Source: Bifidobacterium pseudolongum subsp. globosum (lineage in GTDB: Bacteria; Actinomycetota; Actinomycetes; Actinomycetales; Bifidobacteriaceae). From it: a stretch of DNA of 64,000 bases. The notes beneath the pieces are model-generated. The model saw nothing but the letters and a program-made list of their open reading frames with translations, was not told the origin of the DNA and ran no database searches. Location of the stretch: the NCBI RefSeq assembly GCF_000741295.1, contig NZ_JGZG01000001.1:124001-188000 (forward strand), given 5' to 3'. Both the position numbers and the translations under genes were made by a program. Positions 44,110 to 52,400 of the stretch are shown here, in pieces (within the stretch, counting starts at the first letter, position 1; every line of letters begins with the position of its first letter).

Positions 44110-45420
44110 TCAGTCGAGCACGCGCAGGATTGACGGCTCGCCGGTCACGCAGTCGAGTTCGCAGACCTCGTCCACGGTGTTGCGCAGCGTCGTCTCGTCG
44201 GTCATGTGCGTCACGAGGCGCAGCTGCTGGATCTCGCCGTCGTAGCCCGGGTCCTTGAGCGTGGGCTTGAGGTCCTGGTTCACGCCGTTGATCGAGACGC
44301 CGTTCTTCGCGAAGACGGCGGAGATCTTGGCGAGCACGCCGGGGTTGTCGTGGATCAGGAAGCGCACGGCGAACGCGGCCTTCGACGCGCTCAGCGGGGC
44401 GATCGGATAGTCGTTGTACATGCGGATCGCCGGGCCGGTACAGCCGGCGGCGATGTGGCGCGCGACGGTCACGATGTCGCCGACGACGGCGGAGGCGGTC
44501 GGCGCACCGCCGGCGCCGCGCCCGTAGAACATCAAGTCGTCGGCGTATTCGGCGCGCAGGAACACGGCGTTGAACGAGCCGCGCACCGAGGCGAGCGGGT
44601 GCTCCTGCTTGATGAGGGCCGGGTAGACGCGTGCGGAGACGCCATCGTCGGTCTTGTCGACGACAGCGAGCAGCTTGATGACGCGCCCTTCGGCGGTGGC
44701 CGCGGCGATGTCGTCCGCGGTGATGCGCGTGATGCCCTCGACGGTCACGTCGTCGATACCGACGTTCGTGTGGAAGCCGAGCGTGGCCATGATCGCGGCC
44801 TTGTTGGCGGCGTCGTAGCCTTCGATGTCGCCGGTCGGGTCGGCCTCGGCGTAGCCCTTGGCTTGCGCGTCCTTGAGCGCCACGTCGAAATCGAGGCCCT
44901 TCGTGGTCATCTCGTCGAGGATGTAATTCGTGGTGCCGTTGACGATGCCGAGCATGTCCTTGACCTGGTCGCCCACAAGCGATTCGCGCAAGGGGCGCAC
45001 GATTGGGATCGCGCCGCCCACGGCCGCTTCGAAGTAGATGTCGACGTTGTTGTCTTCGGCCGTCTTGTACAGTTCCGGGCCGTACTTGGCGAGCAGCGCC
45101 TTGTTGGCGGTCACAACGGACGCGCCGTTCTTCATCGCCTCAAGCACAAAGGTACGGGCCACGCCCGTGCCGCCGATCAGCTCGACGACGATGTCCGCGT
45201 TCTTGACGACGGACATCGTGTCGGAAGTCAGCAGCGACTTCTCGATCCACGGAAAATCGACTTCTTCCGGGTCGAGGCACGCCACGCCGGACAGTTCGAC
45301 GGGGCGCCCGATGCGCTGCGCGAGCTCGTCTTTCTGCTCCACGAGCAGACGTGCGGTCTGCGAGCCGACGGTCCCTGCCCCCAGCAGGCCCACTCGAATC
45401 GGTGCGTTGTTCTCTGCCAC
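44110..45420 (-). CDS. hom: Homoserine dehydrogenase
   Basis: A 436-residue enzyme that reduces aspartate semialdehyde to homoserine. The N-terminal NAD(P) motif is VGLLGAGTVGSQTARLL, the catalytic region includes KALLAKYGPELY, GIVNGTTNYILDEM and AKGYAEADPTGDIEGYDAANKA, and the C-terminus has an ACT-type regulatory domain (RFLIHDNPGVLAKISAVFAKNG) that usually senses threonine. It sits between lysA upstream and thrB downstream on the same strand. The start ATG gives MAENNAPIRV. Confidence 0.97.
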   Translation of the reverse strand: MAENNAPIRVGLLGAGTVGSQTARLLVEQKDELAQRIGRPVELSGVACLDPEEVDFPWIEKSLLTSDTMSVVKNADIVVELIGGTGVARTFVLEAMKNGASVVTANKALLAKYGPELYKTAEDNNVDIYFEAAVGGAIPIVRPLRESLVGDQVKDMLGIVNGTTNYILDEMTTKGLDFDVALKDAQAKGYAEADPTGDIEGYDAANKAAIMATLGFHTNVGIDDVTVEGITRITADDIAAATAEGRVIKLLAVVDKTDDGVSARVYPALIKQEHPLASVRGSFNAVFLRAEYADDLMFYGRGAGGAPTASAVVGDIVTVARHIAAGCTGPAIRMYNDYPIAPLSASKAAFAVRFLIHDNPGVLAKISAVFAKNGVSINGVNQDLKPTLKDPGYDGEIQQLRLVTHMTDETTLRNTVDEVCELDCVTGEPSILRVLD

Positions 45421-45519
45421 TGTCCGTTCCTTTCATGCGGCGGTTGATGCTGCTGCTCATTGTACGGGCAACGCGCGAGGATGCGCGCCGCCCGTCCATA
45501 ACTGGTTTGCTTGGTGAGG

Positions 45520-47091
45520 TCACTCACTCACATCGAGGTCGAGCAGATCCTCCACGGTCTGCCGGCGCATCATCAGGTGCGCGCCAGTCGAATCGACGCC
45601 GACGACCGCCGGGATGAGCGCTTGGTTGTAATTGCTGGCCATCGTGCGGCCATACGCGCCGGTCACTGGCACGGCGAGCACGTCGCCGCGGCGGATGTCG
45701 CTCGGCAGTTGCGCGTTCTTCACCACGATGTCTCCCGACTCACAGTGCATGCCGACGACGCGCGAGAGTCGTGTGTCGCCGTGCGGGTCGCGGTTCGCCA
45801 CGACCGCCGTGTAATCCGCGCCGTACAGCGCAGGGCGGATGTTGTCGCTCATGCCGCCGTCGACGGAGACATACGTGCGTTCGGTGATCGGCGCACTGGT
45901 GGCGTCTGTGGAGTCGCCGCTGAGTTCGACCGTCTTGACGGTGCCGACGCGGTAGAGTGTCACACCGGCCGGCGCCACGATCCAACGGCCCGGTTCGAAC
46001 GAGATGACGGGCATGGGCATGCCGAGCAGGCGGTTCGTCTGTGCCACAGCCGTGGCCAAGCGGTCGAGTTCCTGCTCGATGTCCATCGAATCCTCGCCGT
46101 CGGTGTAGGCCACCGAGTAACCGCCGCCCAAGTCCACTTCGGGCAGCGTGTAGCCGTTGGTGGCGTAGAAGGTCTTGCGCAGCAGCATCATGCGGCGCGC
46201 GGCGTGGATGAACGCGTCGGCGTCGTGGATGTTCGAGCCGATGTGCGAGTGGATGCCCACGAGCTCGAGATCGCTGTCGTGTTTCGCGATCTCGCGCAGC
46301 ACCGCCACGGCCGGCCCGTTCGCCACGAGTTCCATCGCGGCGGCGAGCATCTTGTCGCCTTCGGTCACGCTTGCGGCGTTGAGGTCGTACGGGTAGCGGA
46401 TGTCGTGGCGCAGCTCCTTGCCGTCCTCCTGCGCGCGCGTCTCGGCGACGATCGCGTTCGCGGCGGCCGGCGAGACGTCTTCGAGCGAGCTGATGCCGTC
46501 CACGATCGTCGTGTCTGCGCCCGCCGGCAGCAGCGCGATGCCGAATTTCTGGTCTTCATGCGCGGTCGAGATGAACTCGTGTCCACCGGCGTGGATGCCG
46601 GTCGTGACGCGCAGCATGACCCGCGCGCGCTTGCCCAGACGGCGCGCGATCGTGGCGATGCGCGCCGGCTCGTCCGGCTCGTCGATCACGATCTTCGCGA
46701 AACCTTCGGTGATCGCGAGCTCGATCTCCGCGTCCGACTTGTTGTTGCCGTGCAGCACCAGGCGCCGCCCCGGCACGCCGGCGGCGAGCGCGATGCGCAT
46801 CTCCCCCATCGTGCACGTGTCCACGTAGAGCCCCGCTTCGGTGACGATGCGCGCCATCTCCTTGGAGAGGAACGCCTTGCCGGCGTAGCTCACGTGCGTC
46901 GTCGTCGTGCTGAACGCGTGCGCGGCGGCCGCGGCGAACCGCCGGGCGCGCGCACGCACTTCGTCGAGGTCGAGCACGTAGAGCGGCGAGCCGAAGTCGT
47001 TGAGCAGTTGCTCGGCGGTGATGCCGTGGAATGCGATGGCGCCCTGTGCGTCGCGCGCGGTGGCCTCGGGCCAGATCGGGGTGATGCCCAT
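45520..47091 (-). CDS. lysA: Diaminopimelate decarboxylase
   Basis: A 523-residue PLP enzyme converting meso-diaminopimelate to lysine. The PLP lysine lies in THVSYAGKAFLSKEMARIV; IHSHIGSNIHDADAF, DLGGGYSVAYTDGED, SFEPGRWIVAPAGVTLYRVG and VDGGMSDNIRPALYG are family motifs. It is longer than the usual 420-450, mainly from an insert between about residues 155 and 220 (with DTTIVDGISSLEDVSPAAAN). It lies 12 bp downstream of argS, as in many actinobacteria (argS-lysA-hom-thrB). Confidence 0.96.
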   Translation of the reverse strand: MGITPIWPEATARDAQGAIAFHGITAEQLLNDFGSPLYVLDLDEVRARARRFAAAAAHAFSTTTTHVSYAGKAFLSKEMARIVTEAGLYVDTCTMGEMRIALAAGVPGRRLVLHGNNKSDAEIELAITEGFAKIVIDEPDEPARIATIARRLGKRARVMLRVTTGIHAGGHEFISTAHEDQKFGIALLPAGADTTIVDGISSLEDVSPAAANAIVAETRAQEDGKELRHDIRYPYDLNAASVTEGDKMLAAAMELVANGPAVAVLREIAKHDSDLELVGIHSHIGSNIHDADAFIHAARRMMLLRKTFYATNGYTLPEVDLGGGYSVAYTDGEDSMDIEQELDRLATAVAQTNRLLGMPMPVISFEPGRWIVAPAGVTLYRVGTVKTVELSGDSTDATSAPITERTYVSVDGGMSDNIRPALYGADYTAVVANRDPHGDTRLSRVVGMHCESGDIVVKNAQLPSDIRRGDVLAVPVTGAYGRTMASNYNQALIPAVVGVDSTGAHLMMRRQTVEDLLDLDVSE

Positions 47092-47103
47092 GGTGTTCCT
47101 CTC

Positions 47104-48900
47104 TCACATCTTGTCTGGCGCGGTCACGCCGAGCAGGTCGAGCCCTGCGGCGATGACGGTCTGCACGGCGTCGTTGAGGCGCAAACGCGCGGCGGAGCGA
47201 GCGGGCTCCGGGCATTTGGCAATGCGCGTGGCCTCGCGCGTCGCCTCGTCGGTGCGCTCTTCGGGTTCGGTGAGTGCCACGGGCACGACGCGCTCCACGT
47301 TGTACCACTTGTGGTAGGCGGCGGCCAGGTCTTCCAGATAGTGCGCGACACGGTGCGGGGCGCGCATGTCGCCGGCCTGCGCGAGCGCGGCGGGCCATTG
47401 CGCGAGCAGCGCGAGCACCTCACCGTCGGCCTCGGTGTCGAGGAGCGACAGGTCGGCGTCTTCGCGCGTGATGTTCGCGGCGGCGGCGTTGCGGTCCACG
47501 TTGCAGGAGCGCGCGTGCGCGTACTGCACGTAATAGACCGGGTTGTCGTTGGAGTGCGAGGCGAGCAGGTCGAGGTCGATGTCGACGGGCGAGTTGTAGT
47601 CGGTGCGCGCGAGCGAGTAGCGTGAGGCGTCGACGCCGATCGCGTCGATGAGGTCGTCGATGGTGACGACGTTGCCGGCGCGCTTGCTCATGCGCACGGC
47701 CTTGCCGTTTTTCATGACGTTGACGAGCTGTCCGATGAGGATCTGCATGTTCTCGCCGGGCTTGTCGCCGAACGCGGCGCACATGGCCATCATGCGGCCG
47801 ATGTAGCCGTGGTGGTCGGCGCCGAGCATGTAGATCGCCACGTCCGCTGGGTGGTCCTTGCGGTGGCGCTTGTTGCGGTAGTAGGCGATGTCGGCGGCGA
47901 AGTACGCGTAGTTGCCGTCGGATTTGATGATGACGCGGTCTTTGTCGTCGCCGTGTTTCGTCGATGCGAACCATGTGGCGCCGTCCTGTTCGTAGATGTC
48001 GCCGCGTGCGCGCAGGTCGTCGATCGCCTTCTCGACCTCGCCGTCTTCGTACAGGCTGTTCTCGTGGAACCAGACGTCGAACTTGACGCGGAATTCCTGC
48101 ATCGAATGGCGGATTTCGTCGAACATCATCGGCACGGCGCGCTTGCGGAACTCTTCGCGCTGCGTGGAGTCGCCTTCGCCGAGCGGCTCGCCCTTCTCGT
48201 CGGTGCCGCCGTCGACGCGCGGCAGATCGAGGATGTCGATGCCATCGGCGTCCGCTTCGGCGATTACTCGGCGCGCGATCTCGTCGATGTAGGCGCCCTT
48301 GTAGCCGTCGACCGGCGTCGGCTCGCCGTGGGCGGCCGCGACGAGCGACTTGGCGAAGCGGTTGATCTGCTCGCCGTGGTCGTTGAAGTAGTATTCGCGC
48401 ACGACTTCGGCGCCGTTCGCTTCGAGCACGCGGGCCATCGAGTCGCCCACGGCCGCCCAGCGCGTGCCGCCGATGTGGATCGGGCCGGTTGGGTTGGCGG
48501 AGACGAATTCAAGATTGAGCGTTTTGCCGCTCAGGTGCTCGTTCTTGCCGAAGGCCGCGCCGTCGGCGAGCACCTGATCCACCACAGCGGCGGCGGACGC
48601 GGAGTCAAGGGTGATGTTGATGAAGCCGGGGCCTGCGACTTCCACGCACGCGATGCCATCGGCGTCGTTCATCAGCGTCTGGAACGCCTCGGCGAGCTCA
48701 CGCGGCTTCATGCCGGCCTTCTTGGCGAGCTGCATGGCGGCGTTTGACGCCCAGTCGCCGTGCGCGCGGTCCTTGGGGCGCATCACAGCGAACTTGGCTG
48801 GTTCGGGGATTTGGTCGGCGGTCAGATTGCCGGCTTTGCCACTCGCAACAAGCTCTTGGGCAACGCCGTATATCAGGTCACTTAATGCTTCTGGACTCAT
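47104..48900 (-). CDS. argS: Arginyl-tRNA synthetase
   Basis: A 598-residue class I aminoacyl-tRNA synthetase. The HIGH motif appears in SANPTGPIHIGGTRWA, the KMSKS-like site in AVRMSKRAGNVVTI, and the C-terminal anticodon-binding domain has a DALR-type region. The N-terminal tRNA-contact domain starts MSPEALSDLIYGVAQEL. It heads the argS-lysA-hom-thrB run on the minus strand. Confidence 0.97.
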   Translation of the reverse strand: MSPEALSDLIYGVAQELVASGKAGNLTADQIPEPAKFAVMRPKDRAHGDWASNAAMQLAKKAGMKPRELAEAFQTLMNDADGIACVEVAGPGFINITLDSASAAAVVDQVLADGAAFGKNEHLSGKTLNLEFVSANPTGPIHIGGTRWAAVGDSMARVLEANGAEVVREYYFNDHGEQINRFAKSLVAAAHGEPTPVDGYKGAYIDEIARRVIAEADADGIDILDLPRVDGGTDEKGEPLGEGDSTQREEFRKRAVPMMFDEIRHSMQEFRVKFDVWFHENSLYEDGEVEKAIDDLRARGDIYEQDGATWFASTKHGDDKDRVIIKSDGNYAYFAADIAYYRNKRHRKDHPADVAIYMLGADHHGYIGRMMAMCAAFGDKPGENMQILIGQLVNVMKNGKAVRMSKRAGNVVTIDDLIDAIGVDASRYSLARTDYNSPVDIDLDLLASHSNDNPVYYVQYAHARSCNVDRNAAAANITREDADLSLLDTEADGEVLALLAQWPAALAQAGDMRAPHRVAHYLEDLAAAYHKWYNVERVVPVALTEPEERTDEATREATRIAKCPEPARSAARLRLNDAVQTVIAAGLDLLGVTAPDKM

Positions 48901-48931
48901 GCAGACAAGTCTAGCGGGAGAGCAGACAGAA

Positions 48932-48967
48932 ACCGGCGGCCGTCCGCAGTCGCGGACGGCCGCCGGT
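48932..48967 (-). terminator. Terminator after the RidA gene
   Basis: ACCGGCGGCCGTCCGC pairs perfectly with GCGGACGGCCGCCGGT over a 4-nt loop; TTTCTGTC follows on the minus strand. It separates ridA from argS. Confidence 0.85.
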
Positions 48968-48976
48968 GGCGCGCGA

Positions 48977-49378
48977 TCACTCCGATTCGGGGCTCACGGC
49001 GATCACGTCGATTTCGACGAGCGCGCCCTTGGGGATCATGTTGTTGCCGAATGCCACGCGCGCGGGCTTGACCGTGGCGGTGAACGCCTTGGCATACACG
49101 GCGTCCACGTCGGCGAAATCCTCCACATTGCGCAGATAGATTGTGGCACGGCACACGTGTTCGAAGCCACAGCCGGCGGCGTCGAGGATGTGCTTGATGT
49201 TCTTGAGCGCGCGGTCGGCCTGTTCGGCGGCGGTCACACCGTCGAGCTCGCCGGTGGCCGGGTCGATGCCGAGCTGGCCCGAGACGAACACGAAGCCGTT
49301 CGCCTTCACGGCCTGGCTGTATGCGCCGAGCGCGGCCGGCGCCTCCGTCGTGGCGATCGCCTGGAGATTTTCGTACAT
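48977..49378 (-). CDS. RidA-family enamine/imine deaminase
   Basis: A 133-residue RidA (YjgF/YER057c) protein, which hydrolyses reactive enamine/imine intermediates from PLP-enzyme reactions. It has the family GAYSQAVKANGFVFVSGQLGIDPATGE, RATIYLRNVEDF and RVAFGNNMIPKGALVEIDVIA. The conserved Arg of the active site lies in the segment ending with PARVAFG. The ATG giving MYENLQAIAT is chosen; a 25-residue extension is rejected. It is monocistronic between tRNA-Arg and argS. Confidence 0.92.
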   Translation of the reverse strand: MYENLQAIATTEAPAALGAYSQAVKANGFVFVSGQLGIDPATGELDGVTAAEQADRALKNIKHILDAAGCGFEHVCRATIYLRNVEDFADVDAVYAKAFTATVKPARVAFGNNMIPKGALVEIDVIAVSPESE

Positions 49379-49516
49379 AGCGGTTCCTTTCGTAAGGCTC
49401 ATGCAGTCGGCATTGTACGGTCCGCATTGTTGCGCGCAAGTGGCATCGGCCACGTTGTGGGCATCCCTTCACCACAGGCAGCGCCCCATTGCAGCAGGTG
49501 GTGTGTTGATCCAAGA

Positions 49517-49592
49517 TGGTGGGCTCGATGGGATTCGAACCCACGACCTTTCGCTCCGGAGGCGAACGCTCTATCCACTGAGCTACGAGCCC
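49517..49592 (-). tRNA. tRNA-Arg (CCG anticodon)
   Basis: A cloverleaf on the minus strand. Acceptor stem GGGCTCG pairs with CGAGCCC, the anticodon arm is TTCGC-CTCCGGA-GCGAA with anticodon CCG, and the T-arm has GTGGGTTCGAATCCCA. The discriminator is A and CCA is encoded (49517-49519). It reads CGG codons. Confidence 0.96.
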
Positions 49593-49696
49593 GCACCACT
49601 GCCCTACTTTACACGAACGGCGGACGTGTGCGGCGCACCGTGTTCACTCCGCGCACGGCTGGCAGTGCTTTTCGCCGTGGACATTACACTGGGACT

Positions 49697-50350
49697 ATGG
49701 CAATGGATATGGGCGGATTGGGCGATATTGGCGGCACGAGCGACTTTCAGTTCGCGCGCCGGTTCTTCTGCCGCGAACTGCCGGACGAATTCGACGACGG
49801 CGACGCCCCTACACTGATTGTGCAAAGCTATTTCGTGCACGAAGACGACTACGCGCTGCGCATACGGCTGCAGACGCGCGCGGTGCGCGTGCCGATGAGC
49901 GCGGGGCTCGACCCGAAGGCGGTGCTCGAACGGTACCGCGACGATTTCCGCGAGGCCACGCTCACCGTCAAAGGCCCCTCGCGCGGCGGCACGCGGTACG
50001 AGGCGCAACGCAGCATCGATTCGCGCGTGGCCGCGGAGATCATGCTGCGCGGCGGCGACCTCATCATCAAGAACCGCACAAGTGTGTGGATCGGCGCAGA
50101 TGGATGGAACATCGACGTGTTCGGCGGCGCGAACGCCCCGCTCGTCATCGCCGAAGCGGAGCGCAGCACGCCGGTCACGAATCTGATCATCCCGCGCTTC
50201 TGCATCACCGAGATCACCGACCAGTCGCGCTTCAGCAACGACAGTCTCTCGTGGAGGCCGTTCAGTCAGTGGAGCAGCGGGTTCGAGCGTGAATTGCGCG
50301 AGACGGGCCCGCAGTTCCAGCAGGTCTTCGGCACCAACACCCTCGAATAG
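49697..50350 (+). CDS. CYTH-domain protein
   Basis: A 217-residue protein resembling the CYTH (triphosphate tunnel) superfamily: LRIRLQTRAVRVP, LTVKGPSRGGTRYEAQ, IIKNRTSVWIGADGWNIDVFGG, PLVIAEAE and CITEITDQSRFSNDSLS. The usual ExExK start is replaced by FARRFFCRELPD, so catalytic activity is uncertain. No SD site precedes the ATG (ACTATGG); TACACT lies 6 bp upstream, consistent with a leaderless mRNA. It lies on the opposite strand to its neighbours. The substrate (possibly inorganic triphosphate) is unknown. Confidence 0.75.
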   Translation: MAMDMGGLGDIGGTSDFQFARRFFCRELPDEFDDGDAPTLIVQSYFVHEDDYALRIRLQTRAVRVPMSAGLDPKAVLERYRDDFREATLTVKGPSRGGTRYEAQRSIDSRVAAEIMLRGGDLIIKNRTSVWIGADGWNIDVFGGANAPLVIAEAERSTPVTNLIIPRFCITEITDQSRFSNDSLSWRPFSQWSSGFERELRETGPQFQQVFGTNTLE

Positions 50351-50356
50351 TCGCGC

Positions 50357-51307
50357 TCAGTACATGAGGGTGGCGAGGCGGCGGCGCGCGGCGGCCAAGC
50401 GCTCGTCGGACGACTCGGGGATCAGGAAGTACTCGAGCAGGCGCTGGCGCACCGGCTCCAGGTCGGCGCGGTGCGTGCCGGCGAAGTCGAGCAGACGGCT
50501 GAACGCGTCCTGAATCTGGCCACCGATCATGTCCACGTCGGCGACCGCGAGCTGGGCCTGCACATCGTCGGGATTCGCCGCGGCGGCCTCACGCACTTCG
50601 CGCACGTCCGCGTTGGCGGAACGCGCGAGCAGCAGTGCCTTGGCACGCTCACGCTGGGCGAGCGTATCGGACGGGTCCGCCTCGAGCACCTGCTCGTATG
50701 CGGCGGCGGCGCCGGCATAGTCGCCGGACTGCGCCAAGCGGTGCGCTTCGGCGTGCGCGGCCGGCACTTGCGGTTCGGTCTGCTGCGCGGAGGCATCGCC
50801 GTCGGAAGGCTCGATGTACGGCGCCGTGCCGGTCACGCCAGCCTGCGCAGCCACCTGCACGAGCTGCGGTAGCACCTGCGAGGTGATCTGCGTGAGCTCC
50901 TCGTTGGAAGGCACGCCCTGCAGGATCGGCATGGGGCGGCCGCCGATCAGCGCGAACAGCGCCGGTGCGCCTTGCACGCCGAAGGCTTGGGCGATCGCCG
51001 GATCCTTGGCCACGTCGACGCGCGCGAGCTGCAGCTGGCCGTTCATCGAGTTGATGGCGTCGCCGAGCGCCTGCGCCATGGGGAACAGGCGGTCGTCGGT
51101 CGGCACCCACATGAGCATCACAATCGGGAAGGTGGCGGACGATTGCACCACCGATTCGAAGTTGGTTTCGGAGACGTCGATCACATAGCCGCCGGCGGCC
51201 GGCGCTCCCCCGGCCTGCCCAGGCTCCGCCTTGACCTGATGCTGGAGCGCCGTCAGATCGACCGCGCCCGCGAGCGAGATGCCCGGCTTGAATTCCTTGT
51301 CTGCCAT
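50357..51307 (-). CDS. YbbN-like thioredoxin/TPR protein
   Basis: A 316-residue protein with an N-terminal thioredoxin-like domain (VIDVSETNFESVVQSSATFPIVMLMW, then ALFALIGGRPM) and a C-terminal TPR-type domain (HRLAQSGDYAGAAAAYEQVL, DPSDTLAQRERAKALLL). The active-site region reads MWVPTDDR, so the CxxC redox pair is missing, as in YbbN co-chaperones. It probably acts as a holdase or co-chaperone in the cytoplasm. The start is the ATG giving MADKEFKPG; the 15-codon upstream extension is rejected. Confidence 0.85.
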   Translation of the reverse strand: MADKEFKPGISLAGAVDLTALQHQVKAEPGQAGGAPAAGGYVIDVSETNFESVVQSSATFPIVMLMWVPTDDRLFPMAQALGDAINSMNGQLQLARVDVAKDPAIAQAFGVQGAPALFALIGGRPMPILQGVPSNEELTQITSQVLPQLVQVAAQAGVTGTAPYIEPSDGDASAQQTEPQVPAAHAEAHRLAQSGDYAGAAAAYEQVLEADPSDTLAQRERAKALLLARSANADVREVREAAAANPDDVQAQLAVADVDMIGGQIQDAFSRLLDFAGTHRADLEPVRQRLLEYFLIPESSDERLAAARRRLATLMY

Positions 51308-51395
51308 ATTGCCTCTTTTCTGCGCGGCGAAGCGTTCGCCGCCTGATTGCACATGTGCCTCAAGTCTACTGGCCGGCCAGCTCAGCCGGCGTGGC

Positions 51396-52400
51396 TCAGA
51401 CGGCCTCCACCTTGACCGGCTGGCGTTCGGCGCCCACCGTGGTGATCTGCGCGCCCGATTTGGCCGGCGGAATGTACATGGCGATCACGTTCACGTACGT
51501 CACCTTCATCGTGCTCGTGGCCTTGCCGTCGCCGAACAGCGCGCGCTCCGAATCCGAGGCTGGCAGAGACTCACGCCCTTCGCCCGCGGTGCGCGTCCAC
51601 ACCGAGTTGATCTGCGCCACGACCAGATCGCCGCCTTCGGAGGAGCGCATGATCTGCATCTGGCCGTCCACCGGCGTGAACGTCTGCTCCTGCGACCCCT
51701 TGTTGCGTTCCATGCCCTGCTGCACGGTCTGCGAAAGGTTCTGCAGATCCTGCCGGAAGTAATCGTCGGCGAAATCGCCCGCATATTGGCTCTTCGTGCC
51801 GTTCTGCAGCACGTCCGCGTACCGCTGCACGGCCTGTTCGGGGGTCATCACCAGGTTCTCGTCGGTGGGGTGCCCCATCTGCGAGCCGATGTTCGGCACG
51901 GTGAACTTGGGCATTTCCACGCCTTGGAACAAGCGGGCCACACCCCACAGTTTGTAGTTTTCGCGCGCGTCGCCCTGCGTAAAGACGAGCAGGCGCTTCG
52001 ACTGCTGGTCTTCGGTGGTCGTGGTGATCGAGAACACACTGCGCGGCCAGCCGTTGTCGGTAGGGATCACGGTCTGCGTGATGTCGGTGGGGATTGTGGT
52101 CTTGGGGTCGAGCTTGCCGGTTTTCTGCGCCACCTGCAGTTCACTTGTGCGGATCTCCAATTCGGGGCCCGACATCGCCTGTCCGAGGTTCGCGGGGTTC
52201 TTCTGCTCGTTGCAATCCTCGATTGTCTTGAGCAGCGCCTCGCGCATCTCCTGCTCCTGGTCTTCGGTCAGGTCGGGGTTCGCGCTTGCCGATTCGGTCG
52301 GCGCACTGACGGTGGGAATCTGCCCTTCGCATGCCGCCAGCGAGACGGTCATGCCCAATGCGATCACCGCGGCCGCGACAGCCAGTGGACTACGTTTCAT
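51396..52400 (-). CDS. Putative lipoprotein
   Basis: A 334-residue lipoprotein. The signal MKRSPLAVAAAVIALGMTVSLAAC ends in a lipobox LAAC. No named family was recognised. It is rich in charged residues (DLTEDQEQEMREALLKTIED) with a mixed-strand domain following. The start ATG overlaps the upstream gene's TGA by one base (TGATG), so the two are translationally coupled and probably act together at the membrane. Confidence 0.7.
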   Translation of the reverse strand: MKRSPLAVAAAVIALGMTVSLAACEGQIPTVSAPTESASANPDLTEDQEQEMREALLKTIEDCNEQKNPANLGQAMSGPELEIRTSELQVAQKTGKLDPKTTIPTDITQTVIPTDNGWPRSVFSITTTTEDQQSKRLLVFTQGDARENYKLWGVARLFQGVEMPKFTVPNIGSQMGHPTDENLVMTPEQAVQRYADVLQNGTKSQYAGDFADDYFRQDLQNLSQTVQQGMERNKGSQEQTFTPVDGQMQIMRSSEGGDLVVAQINSVWTRTAGEGRESLPASDSERALFGDGKATSTMKVTYVNVIAMYIPPAKSGAQITTVGAERQPVKVEAV

